From Defluviicoccus sp. (lineage in GTDB: Bacteria; Pseudomonadota; Alphaproteobacteria; MPNO01), in the NCBI GenBank assembly GCA_028820505.1, contig JAPPIT010000036.1:1-39787 (forward strand): a DNA stretch of 39,787 nt, in the 5' to 3' direction. The notes beneath the pieces were generated by a model. The model made no database searches, was not told the origin of the DNA, and worked only from the letters and a program-made list of their open reading frames with translations. Of the stretch, positions 16,223-24,988 are shown one piece after another. Position 1 is the stretch's first letter, and each line of letters begins with the position of its first letter. The translations under genes were made by a program, and so were the position numbers.

Positions 16223-17233
16223 TCAATTCGGTGCTTTCGCGGGCGATGCGTCGCCCGGCCTCGCGGCGGACGCCCCACCCTCCGGCGGACCCGCGGCTTC
16301 GTCTCCGAACGTCACCTCCGATAACTTGTCGCCGCGGATGATGCGCACGGTCCTGCGGGGCGCCAGCACCGCGTCGCTTGTTTCCGGCGGCGGTGTCGCG
16401 GCCGGCGCGACGGTTTCGGCGGGCTCGTCGATCTCCGGCAGGTCGAGCAGGTCGCGAAGATCGACCGCTGCCGCGGGGCTCGGCCGCGTGGCCGCCGCGG
16501 CGAGCGGCCGCACCACGAGCGACAGCGTGCCCTCATGTTCGCCGAGCGCGAGCAGCCGGGCTTGGGCGGGCGAGACCTCGAGCGTCGCAGTGACGATCTT
16601 GGCGCGCTTCGCCTCCTTGCCGCCCGGCGCCGGCTGGGCGCCGCCATCCACCTGCCGGTCGACCGCGACCACGCGCACGTCCTGAAGGATGGTGCGGGTG
16701 AACACGCTTTCCGCGCGCCCCCCGAGGCGCAACTTGGCGGTCAGGATCACGTCCACCCGGTCGCCTGGATCGACGAGGCCGGCATGGCTGGTCCCGGCGC
16801 TGAGCTGGATCGTCGCGGCGCGGGTCCCGGCCCCGAGCACGGCGGCGAGAAAACCCCTCTGTCCTGGACCGACGACGGCGAACCGGGTGAGAGGCGCATC
16901 GGCGGCGACGGGCTCGCGCACGGCAAAGCCGCGCAGCGCGTCGATCGTCTTGGCGCCCTCCATGACGACGTGAGCGCGCCGAACCCCGCTAGAAGCGATG
17001 TCGAGGGCGGTCAGATCCTCTTCGCGGATCAGCGTGCCGATTTGCAGATACCGGGCGGCGGCGACGACCTTGCGCGTCTGCGCCTTCTTCACGGGTTTGG
17101 GGGCGGGCTGCGACTTTGCCAGGACAGGTTTGGCGGAGGTGCCCGGCAAGAAGTAACGGGCTGCGACGACGGCGCCGCCCGCCGGCACCGCGATCAGCAG
17201 CACCAGTATGATCAGGGTGCGATATCTATACAT
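16223..17233 (-). CDS. cpaB: Flp pilus assembly protein CpaB/RcpC
   Basis: This 336-residue protein has an N-terminal membrane anchor (LIILVLLIAVPAGGAVVAAR) followed by an SAF domain (VVAAARYLQIGTLIREEDLT) and an RcpC/CpaB domain (ATIQLSAGTSHAGLVDPGDRVDVILT), ending in a low-complexity alanine/proline tail. CpaB is a periplasmic part of the Tad pilus apparatus that works with the secretin. The signature RTILQDVRVVAVDRQ is typical of the family. A GGGAG site precedes the ATG. The gene follows cpaA by about 90 bases and its end touches the start region of the unknown 643-residue protein, so the three form an operon. Confidence 0.93.
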   Translation of the reverse strand: MYRYRTLIILVLLIAVPAGGAVVAARYFLPGTSAKPVLAKSQPAPKPVKKAQTRKVVAAARYLQIGTLIREEDLTALDIASSGVRRAHVVMEGAKTIDALRGFAVREPVAADAPLTRFAVVGPGQRGFLAAVLGAGTRAATIQLSAGTSHAGLVDPGDRVDVILTAKLRLGGRAESVFTRTILQDVRVVAVDRQVDGGAQPAPGGKEAKRAKIVTATLEVSPAQARLLALGEHEGTLSLVVRPLAAAATRPSPAAAVDLRDLLDLPEIDEPAETVAPAATPPPETSDAVLAPRRTVRIIRGDKLSEVTFGDEAAGPPEGGASAARPGDASPAKAPN

Positions 17234-17320
17234 CGGTTTCTCCCGGCGGCCCGGCGGCGCGTCGGGCTGGCAAGTGGGCGGCGGGGCGGCGCGACGCCCC
17301 GGAGTCCGGACCGCGGACCG

Positions 17321-17803
17321 TCATGAGACGGGCTGGACCTGAAAGGAGAGAGCGCGCGGGATCATCACGGCCAGCGCGGGTGGCACGATCGCGACGGCGA
17401 AGGGAAGTTCCGGGCGCATGCGCCGGGCGGCCTCGAAGGGCAACAGGGCGACGGCCGAGAGCGCGAACGCGCAGGCGCCGAGGCCGAGCAGGAACACGGC
17501 CAGATCGGAAGGCCCCACCCACAACCCGGCGGCCGCGATCAGCTTGGCATCGCCCGCGCCGAACCTGCCGGTGGAATAGAGCGCGAATCCGGCAGCGAGC
17601 AGCACGGCGCCGATCGCCAGATGGGCCAACGGCGAAGCGGCGCGCTCGCCCGATCCGGCGGCGACATGGACCGCAAAGAGCGCGAGCAGCGCGAGCGGAA
17701 TGGCGTTGGGCACCGTGCGGCTGCGGAGATCGGTCACCGCGCCCGCGGCGAACAGCGCGCAGGCGGCAGAGGCGGCGGCCCAGGCGATCCACGAACTCTC
17801 CAT
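17321..17803 (-). CDS. cpaA: Prepilin peptidase CpaA/TadV
   Basis: This 160-residue integral membrane aspartic protease processes Flp-type pilins and pseudopilins. The two catalytic aspartates are D25 in AVTDLRSRTVPN and D85 in GRFGAGDAKLIAAAGLW. About six hydrophobic segments fit the A24 family, and it lacks the N-methyltransferase domain of long type IV peptidases, as expected for TadV. The start ATG 17803 has a strong GGAGGAAA site; the frame is open further upstream but without a comparable site. It lies between the split sensor pair and cpaB in one leftward operon. Its likely substrates are an unseen Flp pilin and possibly the TadE-like protein at 22012. Confidence 0.92.
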   Translation of the reverse strand: MESSWIAWAAASAACALFAAGAVTDLRSRTVPNAIPLALLALFAVHVAAGSGERAASPLAHLAIGAVLLAAGFALYSTGRFGAGDAKLIAAAGLWVGPSDLAVFLLGLGACAFALSAVALLPFEAARRMRPELPFAVAIVPPALAVMIPRALSFQVQPVS

Positions 17804-17849
17804 CGGTTTCCTCCTCTCGGCCGCTGCCGCGCGGCGTACCGCTTCCCGG

Positions 17850-19082
17850 TTACCGCGCGTGCGCGCTGCCGACCGGGCGGGGATCGCGAATCCGGTTGCA
17901 GAGATGCCCCAGCCGATAAACCGCATCGCCAAGGCGGACGATCTCGCGCGGAGTCTCGACCGGGGCCATGCGCACGGGCTCTCCCCGGGCGGAGCGCTCG
18001 GCCAGCTCCGTCAGCGCATCGAGCGCCGCCGCGTAGCGTCCGGCCACCGCACCGGCGAGGACGGCGGCGAAGGCCGCGCTCAATATCCCTATCGAGAGGA
18101 GTGCCAGTACGAGTCGGACGCGCCAGTCGCCGAGCGCGTCCTCGATGCCGGCAAACACCGCGGCCCGGTCGGGTATCATGGCGGCGAATTCCCGCAGAAC
18201 GGCCTCGGCGGGACCGAGCCGGTCGACCGCGGAGGCGAAGGATTCGCCGAACCCGTCGCCCTGGCCGCCCAGGCCGGCGCGCACGGCGAGGCCGGTCGGA
18301 CCGTTCCCCTCGGCGCTCGCATTCACGATGCGCGCGCCGCCTGAAGGCATATTCTCGATGTGTCCGCCCGGGACGGCCGGCGTCGCGCGAACCGCGAAAG
18401 TCCCGATGGGATCTGTCGCGAGCACGGTCTTCAGCACGCCCAGCGGCGCGCCGCCGTCCGGATCCGCGATGCGCACCGAGAGCGCGAGCGGGCGGAGCCC
18501 CGCCGGGCCGTCGCGTTCGATTGCGGCGACGGAGATCCCGTCCGCCCATGCGCCTTGCCAACCGGCCTCGCCGGACCGGGAGATGCCGCTTGCCGACCCC
18601 GTCGCCGCCACGTCGAAGCCGTTCCGGTCGGTGAAGGAGATTTCCGTGAGCCAGGGCGAGGCCGCCATCTGCCGCCGGAGAAAGGACTCGGCTTCCCGCG
18701 ATGGGTCCGCGGCGCCGGCGATCCGGGGCCAGGCCCGGAGATCGCTCGCCGAAGCCTCGCCGAACCGTTGCGAGGGTGGTGCCATCCTGGCCGCCCTGGC
18801 GGCCTCGACGACGGCGGGAGTCGAGGCCCATGTCCTCGCCTCGGCGATGCGGACGACGAGGACCGCATCGATCCGGCTCGCCGCCACCGTCGCACGCGCG
18901 GCCGCATCCGTGCGGGCCATGTCCTGGCCGAGCATGACGGCCGCGAGCCCGCCGGTGAGCAGGACCGGCAGAGCGACCGCGAGCAGGGCCCTCGTCACGA
19001 GCTGGCGCCGCAGGCCGGTGCCGCGGCGGTGCCGCGAAGGCCGCGGACCGCTCCCGGGACTCCCGAGGGTGCCGGCGTTCAT
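17850..19082 (-). CDS. Membrane sensor (extracytoplasmic sensing region plus HAMP-like end), partner of the adjacent kinase
   Basis: This 410-residue protein has a transmembrane segment near residue 30 (LVTRALLAVALPVLLTGGLA), an extracytoplasmic sensing region with Cache-like features (ASPWLTEISFTDRNGFDVAA, LALSVRIADPDGGAPLG), a second transmembrane segment (VRLVLALLSIGILSAAFAAV) and a short HAMP-like tail (DALTELAERSARGEP). No catalytic output domain is present. Its ATG overlaps the stop of the histidine kinase gene (ATGA at 19082-19079), so the two are made together. This looks like a sensor kinase divided into a soluble kinase and a membrane sensor. The position upstream of cpaA suggests control of pilus formation. 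The assignment of the sensing fold is moderate. Confidence 0.72.
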   Translation of the reverse strand: MNAGTLGSPGSGPRPSRHRRGTGLRRQLVTRALLAVALPVLLTGGLAAVMLGQDMARTDAAARATVAASRIDAVLVVRIAEARTWASTPAVVEAARAARMAPPSQRFGEASASDLRAWPRIAGAADPSREAESFLRRQMAASPWLTEISFTDRNGFDVAATGSASGISRSGEAGWQGAWADGISVAAIERDGPAGLRPLALSVRIADPDGGAPLGVLKTVLATDPIGTFAVRATPAVPGGHIENMPSGGARIVNASAEGNGPTGLAVRAGLGGQGDGFGESFASAVDRLGPAEAVLREFAAMIPDRAAVFAGIEDALGDWRVRLVLALLSIGILSAAFAAVLAGAVAGRYAAALDALTELAERSARGEPVRMAPVETPREIVRLGDAVYRLGHLCNRIRDPRPVGSAHAR

Positions 19083-19933
19083 GGGGCGGAGATCCCGGCG
19101 GGCAGGGTGATGCGCGCCACCGTTCCCTGGCCCGGCAGGGAGTTGATCTTGATGACGCCTTCGTACTTGCGGACCAGGTGGCCCGCGAGCGCGAGACCGA
19201 TGCCCATCGACCCGTTGCGCGAGGTGTAGAACGGCTTGAAGATGTTGGTCCGCTGTTCCGGCGCGATCCCGGCCCCGTTGTCGATCACGGTGATCAGGAT
19301 CTCGTCGTCCTTCCGCGCGGTGTCGATCTTGACCAGGCCCTTCCGGTCTTCGAGGTCGCGCACGGCAACGATCGAGTTCTCGATGAGCTCGCCCAAGAGC
19401 ATCTCGAACTCGGTTCTCGATGCGAATATCTCGGGAACGTCGCCGAAATTCCGCACCACCGGCGTGCCGTCGGCCACGGCCTCGATCGCGTTCTCGATGC
19501 AGGCGTTGAGGTCGATCATGCTGCGATCGACATGGTTGGTGGGCGCGCTCGCGAAGCCCTCGAGACGCCGCGCGAGATCGGCGATGGCGTTCATTCTCTG
19601 GCGCACGTTGAGCGCCAGCGCCGAGATCGATTCGATCTCCTCGTCCAAATCGACCCCGTCGGCGAGTCCGTTGACCCCGTCGGCGTTCTCGAACGCCTCG
19701 CGCAGGCGCTGCTGGGTGCGGCGCAGGAAGTCCATGCGCCCGGAGACCTCCTCCGCGGAGGCGGCGAGGATTCCGGCGAGCGACTTGACCACGAAACCCT
19801 GCAGCAGCGCCGTCCCGGCGCCGGCACGATCCGGCGGGCCGGCCGCCGCGGGAGGGGCGGCGGCCGCGGGCACCGGCGCGCCGGTTTCCGAGGCGCGCTC
19901 GACGGCCGCCATGCCGGTCTCCGCCGCTTCCAT
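19079..19933 (-). CDS. Soluble histidine kinase-like protein, unclear phosphoacceptor
   Basis: This protein of about 284 residues has no membrane segment and ends in a typical HATPase domain: N box ELIENSIVAV near residue 181, G1 box VIDNGAGI near 219, F box FKPFYTS near 233, and G2 box MGIGLALAGHLVRKY near 244. The expected dimerisation and phosphoacceptor helix (SALALNVRQRMNAIADLARR) has asparagine where the H box histidine would be expected; the only nearby histidine is in APTNHVDRS. The kinase may therefore be degenerate or use another site. ATG 19912 has a better ribosome binding site (GGAG) and may be the real start. It is translationally coupled to the sensor gene downstream. No response regulator is in the window. 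Confidence 0.78.
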   Translation of the reverse strand: MEAAETGMAAVERASETGAPVPAAAAPPAAAGPPDRAGAGTALLQGFVVKSLAGILAASAEEVSGRMDFLRRTQQRLREAFENADGVNGLADGVDLDEEIESISALALNVRQRMNAIADLARRLEGFASAPTNHVDRSMIDLNACIENAIEAVADGTPVVRNFGDVPEIFASRTEFEMLLGELIENSIVAVRDLEDRKGLVKIDTARKDDEILITVIDNGAGIAPEQRTNIFKPFYTSRNGSMGIGLALAGHLVRKYEGVIKINSLPGQGTVARITLPAGISAP

Positions 19934-19947
19934 CGCAACGCCGGCCC

Positions 19948-20229
19948 CTGCAGGCAGCCGCGCGCGCCGACGATGCCCCCGCGGCAAGAGCGGAGGCGCT
20001 TCTCGGCGCCGGACGGACAGCGCTCGCCGCGGGCAGGCCGGATGCCGCGCGACCGCATTTCCGCAACGCGTACGAAGCCGGACCGGACCTGCCGTCGGCG
20101 CCGTGGGCGGCGAACGGCCTCGCCGTCGTCGCCACCGTCGACGGCGACTACGAATCCGCCGAGGCGCGCTACCGCGAAGCCCTCCGGCTCTCGTCTGGAC
20201 ATCCCCGCATATCGGCGAATTTTCTGCGC
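19948..20229 (+). other. TadD-like TPR coding stretch in frame with the secretin gene, no ATG/GTG/TTG start
   Basis: Upstream of the secretin's first ATG the same frame continues and reads as a tetratricopeptide protein: AEALLGAGRTALAAGRPDAA, AVVATVDGDYESAEARYREA and LRLSSGHPRISANFLRML. This resembles TadD, the TPR lipoprotein of Tad systems. The frame is open back to about 19789, but the only start-like codon before the TPR is CTG 19948, and no signal peptide is seen. The 5' end abuts or overlaps the start of the divergent kinase gene. Either an unusual start is used, or the 5' end was lost or frameshifted. Confidence 0.6.
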
Positions 20230-21807
20230 ATGCTGATCGCGGCCGGAATGGTCGAGAGCGCCGCCGAAATCCACGCGCAGCACGACCCGTCCTACTGGCT
20301 CGACGGCGACGGCGCCGCGCTGTCCCGCCTGATAGAGGCGGCGCGCAGGGAGGGGCGCGGAGGAGCCGCGGCGCGCGGGCCCGCATCGGACCTTGTCCTG
20401 CGGCTGTCGGCGTCCGGCGCCGATACCGTTCGCGTGCAGAGGTTCGACCCGCCCGTATCCTCCGCCCTGGTTCTCCGAATCGGCGAGGCGTCGTCGGCCG
20501 GAAGCCGACCGTCGGGGGAACCCGGTTCCGTACCGGTCGCGGGACAGCCCCGAACGGACCCCGAACCCGCCGCACCGGCCGCGCCGCCGGGCGAACGGGC
20601 GGCGCCGAAGGCGCTCACCCTGACCCTTGGGCACAGCCGCCGACTCGCCCTTGGCGGCGATGCGTCGTCGGTGCTGGTCGCGGCGCCGGAGATCGCGGAC
20701 GTCCAGCTCCTGTCCCCGACGGTGCTCTACATCGTCGGCAAGGCGGTGGGCCGGACCTCGGTCGCCATTCTCGGCGCGCAGGGAACGGTTCGCGACTGGA
20801 CCGTCTCGGTCGTCCTGGATCTGGAGCCCATCCGCGAAATCCTCGCGAAGGAGCCGGAGTTGAGCGGGGTTCGGGCAAGGCGCGTCGCGCGCGGGATAGC
20901 GCTGACCGGCGAGGTGGCCTCCGCCGCGCTTGCCGAGCGGGCGCTCCGGCTCGCCGCCGGGGCGCTGCCCAAGGACATGCCGGTGGAGAACGAATTGCGG
21001 GTGTCCGGCGCGCAGCAGGTGAACCTGGAAGTGCAGATCGCCGAGGTCCAGCGCTCCGTCACGGAGAATCTCGGGGTGAACTGGGAGGCCTTTCGGATCC
21101 GCGGCAACGACTTGATCGGTTTCCGCATCGGGCGGTTATTGCCACTACCGGTACCGGGCTGGCCCTTCCCGCCGGCGATCGTCGACGGTGAAGTATCGCC
21201 GGGCTTGTCCTTCGACTCGGGGCCGTCGAGGACCCGGGTCGCCGGGATGATCGACGCGCTTTCGAGAGCGGGGCTCGCGAACGTTCTGGCCCGGCCCAAC
21301 GTGACCGCGGTATCGGGGGAGGCGGCGTCCTTCTTCTCCGGCGGCGAATACCCCTTGCCGACGGGGTTCGACGACGGGGTCATCGTGTTCGAGTACAAGA
21401 AGTACGGGATCCTGCTCGACTTCGTCCCGACGGTGATAGACACCGGCCGGATCGTGCTGAAGGTCCGCCCCGAGGTGTCGGAACCTTCCCTGAACCAGGC
21501 CGTCCGGGTGGTCGGCGTCGATATCCCCGTCATCAACGTCCGCCGCGCCGAGACGACGGTCGAGGTCGGAGACGGGGAATCGATCGTGATCGCGGGACTG
21601 TTCCGCAATGCGTCGGACACCCGCGAGGCGGGGGTGCCCGGCCTCAAGGACATTCCCGGGCTGGGGATCTTGTTCGGGAGTCGCTCGGTGCAGTCCGAAG
21701 AACTCGAGCTGATCGTGATCGTCACCGCGCGCCTGGTGACCGCCAATGCGCGAGAGACGGAGGCCGAGGCGCCGCCCCCGCCGAGGCTGGGCGGCTATTA
21801 CTATTGA
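20230..21807 (+). CDS. cpaC: Tad/Flp pilus secretin CpaC/RcpA with TPR-like N-terminal extension
   Basis: This 525-residue frame starts at ATG 20230, though the coding signal extends upstream (see 19948-20229). Residues about 130-205 form the secretin N-terminal domain (SRRLALGGDASSVLVAAPEI, VLYIVGKAVGRTSVAILG), followed by a BON-like part (RVARGIALTGEVASAALAER) and the secretin domain from about 280 (VNLEVQIAEVQRSVTENLGV, VLARPNVTAVSGEAASFFSG, ESIVIAGLFRN, GVPGLKDIPGLGILFGSR). The secretin forms the outer-membrane pore of the Tad pilus. The region before residue 130 is the end of a TPR and a proline-rich linker, unlike ordinary CpaC, which starts with a signal peptide. It runs divergently from the kinase-cpaAB operon. 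Confidence 0.9.
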   Translation: MLIAAGMVESAAEIHAQHDPSYWLDGDGAALSRLIEAARREGRGGAAARGPASDLVLRLSASGADTVRVQRFDPPVSSALVLRIGEASSAGSRPSGEPGSVPVAGQPRTDPEPAAPAAPPGERAAPKALTLTLGHSRRLALGGDASSVLVAAPEIADVQLLSPTVLYIVGKAVGRTSVAILGAQGTVRDWTVSVVLDLEPIREILAKEPELSGVRARRVARGIALTGEVASAALAERALRLAAGALPKDMPVENELRVSGAQQVNLEVQIAEVQRSVTENLGVNWEAFRIRGNDLIGFRIGRLLPLPVPGWPFPPAIVDGEVSPGLSFDSGPSRTRVAGMIDALSRAGLANVLARPNVTAVSGEAASFFSGGEYPLPTGFDDGVIVFEYKKYGILLDFVPTVIDTGRIVLKVRPEVSEPSLNQAVRVVGVDIPVINVRRAETTVEVGDGESIVIAGLFRNASDTREAGVPGLKDIPGLGILFGSRSVQSEELELIVIVTARLVTANARETEAEAPPPPRLGGYYY

Positions 21808-22011
21808 TCGCGCCTTTCGCCGCCACGGGATACCGGGCCGTCGGAACCGCACCGGGGATCGCACGAACGAAATCCGACCGGAGGCTTGCCAATTCCCCGA
21901 TCGCGCATATTGTTCCGGCGCGGCGGTCGGCCCCGGTTCGGCGAGACGGGCGAGACCCGCGGCCCGCGGAGCCCGTTCGGCCGTGACGCGCGGGGAGGGT
22001 AGGAATTTCTC

Positions 22012-22635
22012 ATGATCGGCGCCGTCCTCCGCCGCCCTCGGACCTTCGCCCGCGATACCCGGGGCGGCGCCGCCATCGAGCTGGCGCTCGGCGCGGTGGT
22101 GCTGATATCGATCTGCGCGATTTGCTTCGACCTCTATTCCCGCGTCAGGGCGGATACCGCGAGCGCGCGGCTGGCCAGCACGATGGCGGATTACGTCTCG
22201 CGCGAGACCGAACCGGACGGGGACGACCTCAGGGCGCTGGGCAAATTCCTCTACACCCAGGAGCTGAAGGTTCCGGCGAACCTGGTCTACGCCATCACCG
22301 CGTTCCGTCGGCCGCCCGGCGATCCGCCGGAACCGGTGGAGGTGCTGTGGTCCGATGCCTCGATCCGGTTCGGCGACGAAACGGTCACCGGGACGATCGC
22401 CGGCGGCTGCGCCCGGCACGCGACCGCCGACGGCAAACCGGCGCTGCCCGGCGGGTTCGACATGGCGGCGGGCGAAGTGCTGATCGTGGTGGAAGTGTGC
22501 GCCCGCCTGACCCGCGAGGGCTCGCTGGTGGGCCGGTTCATCGCCGGCGAGATCTACCGCCTGCACGCGGTTCCCGCGCGCGAGCCGGATACGCCTCCGT
22601 CGCCGCCGGCCTATGAACGGACGGAGGGCGCCTGA
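22012..22635 (+). CDS. TadE/TadF-like pseudopilin
   Basis: This 207-residue protein has a basic N-terminus, the segment RDTRGGAAIELALGAVVLIS with the glutamate and hydrophobic stretch typical of TadE-like pseudopilins, and a periplasmic C-terminal domain. CpaA would be the processing enzyme. Two cysteines, one in GGCARHATADG and one in VVEVCARLTRE, may form a disulfide. A GGAGGG site lies ahead of the ATG. It is about 200 bases downstream of the secretin on the same strand and converges with the TadG-like gene; both share the TRGGA N-terminal signature. Whether it is TadE or TadF cannot be decided from sequence alone. Confidence 0.8.
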   Translation: MIGAVLRRPRTFARDTRGGAAIELALGAVVLISICAICFDLYSRVRADTASARLASTMADYVSRETEPDGDDLRALGKFLYTQELKVPANLVYAITAFRRPPGDPPEPVEVLWSDASIRFGDETVTGTIAGGCARHATADGKPALPGGFDMAAGEVLIVVEVCARLTREGSLVGRFIAGEIYRLHAVPAREPDTPPSPPAYERTEGA

Positions 22636-22746
22636 CGGAGGCGACGGCCGCGCCCATTTATTCACTTGGTCTCGAATGCCGGTGGCGCGGACGCGACGAC
22701 CGTCAGCCGGCCCGGGTCGACAGTCCCTTTCCGTCTTTTCGTCGGG

Positions 22747-24375
22747 TCAATAGATCCGGCGGAACGTCCTCAACTGCCGCGCGATAGTGACGAAGGCCGA
22801 CCTGAGGTCGTCCGGATCCTCGTTGTTGAGAAAGACATAGGACCCATCCGGCTTGTCGCGTTGGCTCGAGCACGCGTGCAGCGCCGTGCCCAGGCCGCGG
22901 GAAACCTGGCTGGGGTGCATCGCGGCGACGACGAAGATCTCGGTCCCCGCGGCCTTGGCGGCCGAGCACGCATCGGCGCGTGCGACGCCCGCGCCGTTGA
23001 TCTCGCACTCCGGATCGGACCTCCCGCATTGGACATCCTCGCCGTCGGTGAGCAGCACCATGGCCCGCCGTGCACCCGCGTTGCCGTCGTCGTCCGCGTC
23101 CGCCGGATATGCACTGCCGCCCCACACGGTTTTCCATGAAGGAGAAAGCAGCCGCTGACCCCACAGAATCCCGGTCGCCGAGTAGGTTCCTTGCCCGACC
23201 GGGGCCAAGTCGTCGACAGCCGTGTCGATCGCCGCCCGATTGGGCGTGAGTGGGAGAACCGGCATCATGTTGTTGTCGCACATCCAGTCGGCCGAGCGGA
23301 GAAAGACCCTGCCATTCCGGCCGGCCGCCGACTGCGCCCTGCTGGCGGATGCCCTATCGTTGCATCTCTGCAGGTCGAAGTCGGACGGCAAGGGCGGCGA
23401 CAGGCATTGGTACGCCAAGCCCGCCTCCGACGGGAACACGGATTGGGCGAACGGCGTCTCGGAGGGAAGGACGAACAGGTTCTCCAGTTGGGCGGGGAGC
23501 GATGCGTGCCCTTCGGCGCCAACTCGATGCTCGTCCAGGCATCCCAGCCACTCTTCTTCCGGTGCCGCCGGGAGCGTCTGGTCCACGCCGGTGATTTCGC
23601 AATCGGCGCCCGTCGTGCAAAGATAGGGGGCGGCGTAGTGGCGGCTCTGCGGATATTCGGCCCAGCCGTTGCTTACCCAGGAATTCCGTGCCACCTCCGC
23701 CAGGCGAACGACGCCGTGCCACGGCACGATGCCGAGCGCGACCCGATTGGCTTCGCCCGGCTCCAGAATATCGACCAGCGTGGCCACCGCCGAGCGAATG
23801 ACGGCCATGCGGCTGTCGCGGCTGGGGACGCCCCAGCGGCCGTCCAAGCTCATTCCCATGGAAGTACTGACGTCGATGGCCAGCACCACTTCGAGCGGCG
23901 TTTGGATGGTTTCAACGCCGCTCTCGCGTGCGACCGTGCCCGGACCGGAGTAGCCGAGCAGCCAGTCGGCCATCAGCGTCTTTCCGATGTCCGCCGAGAC
24001 CGTCGCGCTCACTGTCTTGGCGCGGCGGTCGATATCGAGCGCCACCGCGATGTCGTCCGCCGTCAGGTCGGGATCCTTCACGTTCTGGAGCACGTTGAAG
24101 GTGGCGTACTTGCGCGCTACCGGCAGGAGACGCTCCCGGACGTCGGTTTCGGGCATCGAGCTCGGCAACTCGCCGAGTTCGCGCGTCGCGGCCATCGATG
24201 CGGCGTCCGCCGCGCTTTGCAGGAGATCGCGCTGGTCGATCAGATGGACATGGTCGACGATCAGCGCCGCGCCGGCCACCGTCATGACGACGACACCGGC
24301 CGCGGCAAAGGCGGTCGCGCCCCCCCGCGTATCGTGGACGAAACGGCGCATGGCGCCCGCGATTTCCCTGAACAT
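22747..24375 (-). CDS. tadG: TadG-like protein with von Willebrand factor A domain
   Basis: This protein of about 542 residues has an N-terminal TadE/TadG-like membrane segment (DTRGGATAFAAAGVVVMTVA) and a von Willebrand factor A domain with the metal-ion-dependent adhesion motif D168-x-S170-x-S172 (AIDVSTSMGMS), later TDGEDVQCG and IFVVAAMHPSQVSRGLG. The middle carries several cysteine pairs suited to a secreted protein. I preferred ATG 24375, which has AGGAG 12 bases ahead; an in-frame ATG at 24402 has none. TadG proteins are envelope parts of the Tad apparatus needed for pilus-mediated adherence. The gene ends 111 bases from the convergent TadE-like gene. Confidence 0.87.
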   Translation of the reverse strand: MFREIAGAMRRFVHDTRGGATAFAAAGVVVMTVAGAALIVDHVHLIDQRDLLQSAADAASMAATRELGELPSSMPETDVRERLLPVARKYATFNVLQNVKDPDLTADDIAVALDIDRRAKTVSATVSADIGKTLMADWLLGYSGPGTVARESGVETIQTPLEVVLAIDVSTSMGMSLDGRWGVPSRDSRMAVIRSAVATLVDILEPGEANRVALGIVPWHGVVRLAEVARNSWVSNGWAEYPQSRHYAAPYLCTTGADCEITGVDQTLPAAPEEEWLGCLDEHRVGAEGHASLPAQLENLFVLPSETPFAQSVFPSEAGLAYQCLSPPLPSDFDLQRCNDRASASRAQSAAGRNGRVFLRSADWMCDNNMMPVLPLTPNRAAIDTAVDDLAPVGQGTYSATGILWGQRLLSPSWKTVWGGSAYPADADDDGNAGARRAMVLLTDGEDVQCGRSDPECEINGAGVARADACSAAKAAGTEIFVVAAMHPSQVSRGLGTALHACSSQRDKPDGSYVFLNNEDPDDLRSAFVTIARQLRTFRRIY

Positions 24376-24541
24376 TCGCGACCTAGGCTCCTGTCGGGTC
24401 ATGGACCGAACGACCGGCGGGCCGGCGAAGACCGCGGTCCGTGAACGGCGCCATCCAGCGCGCCCTCGACCATCGGCGCGCCGATGTCGCGCGCTTCTTC
24501 CACGACCAAGGACGGCGAAAGCCGGGCGGGATTCGCCCCGA

Positions 24542-24792
24542 CATATCGCCTTCGACGCAATGGAGATAGCGATGCGTGTGGACCATATCGTCCTACTCTC
24601 GGCGCCGGGGGTTTCCGTCGGCTCGTCGAGGCGGTGCAGCGCAAGGCGGTTCGGGTCGGCATGGTCTGGACGCCGTGCTCCTGGCCTCCGATGGTCGCGG
24701 ACGAGTTGCACCGCATCTTCATCGAACTGCTGGAATCCATCGCCCCCGTGAGCGACAATCTCACCGTCAAGCTGCCCGCCGTGGCAGCCTGA
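24542..24792 (+). pseudogene. Frameshifted remnant of a LabA-like NYN-domain protein
   Basis: Two frames together resemble the C-terminal half of a LabA/NYN-domain RNase. The first frame (24542 to about 24606) reads HIAFDAMEIAMRVDHIVLLS. The second, one base out of phase, reads GGFRRLVEAVQRKAVRVGMV and then PPMVADELHRIFIELLES to a stop at 24792. In intact relatives the two halves are joined by a GDGDF segment; here the acidic residues are lost and the frame changes at about 24605. The N-terminal half of the domain is missing or unreadable. The remnant lies in a stretch with no intact gene between tadG and the LysR gene. Family identification is from motif memory, not a search. Confidence 0.6.
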
Positions 24793-24988
24793 GCGTCTCG
24801 GCCCAACCCGCCGGATACCGCGGCGGACGCTAGGCTCTTACGCCAGGCTCTTACACCACCTCCCGGGACACGATCGCCTCGAACGGACGGCAGCCCCGGA
24901 GCGACGGTAAACCGTGGCTGCCGGGTCGCGGGCCCGAGCTCGATGGACGGCCGAGACCCGGCGGCCGGAACCGCATTTGACCGAAATC

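Noticed and set aside
19236-21191. Plus-strand frame of 651 codons covering the kinase and part of the secretin
   Set aside because: The composition is that of a shadow frame in G+C-rich DNA; the kinase boxes on the minus strand and the secretin motifs in another plus frame explain the region.
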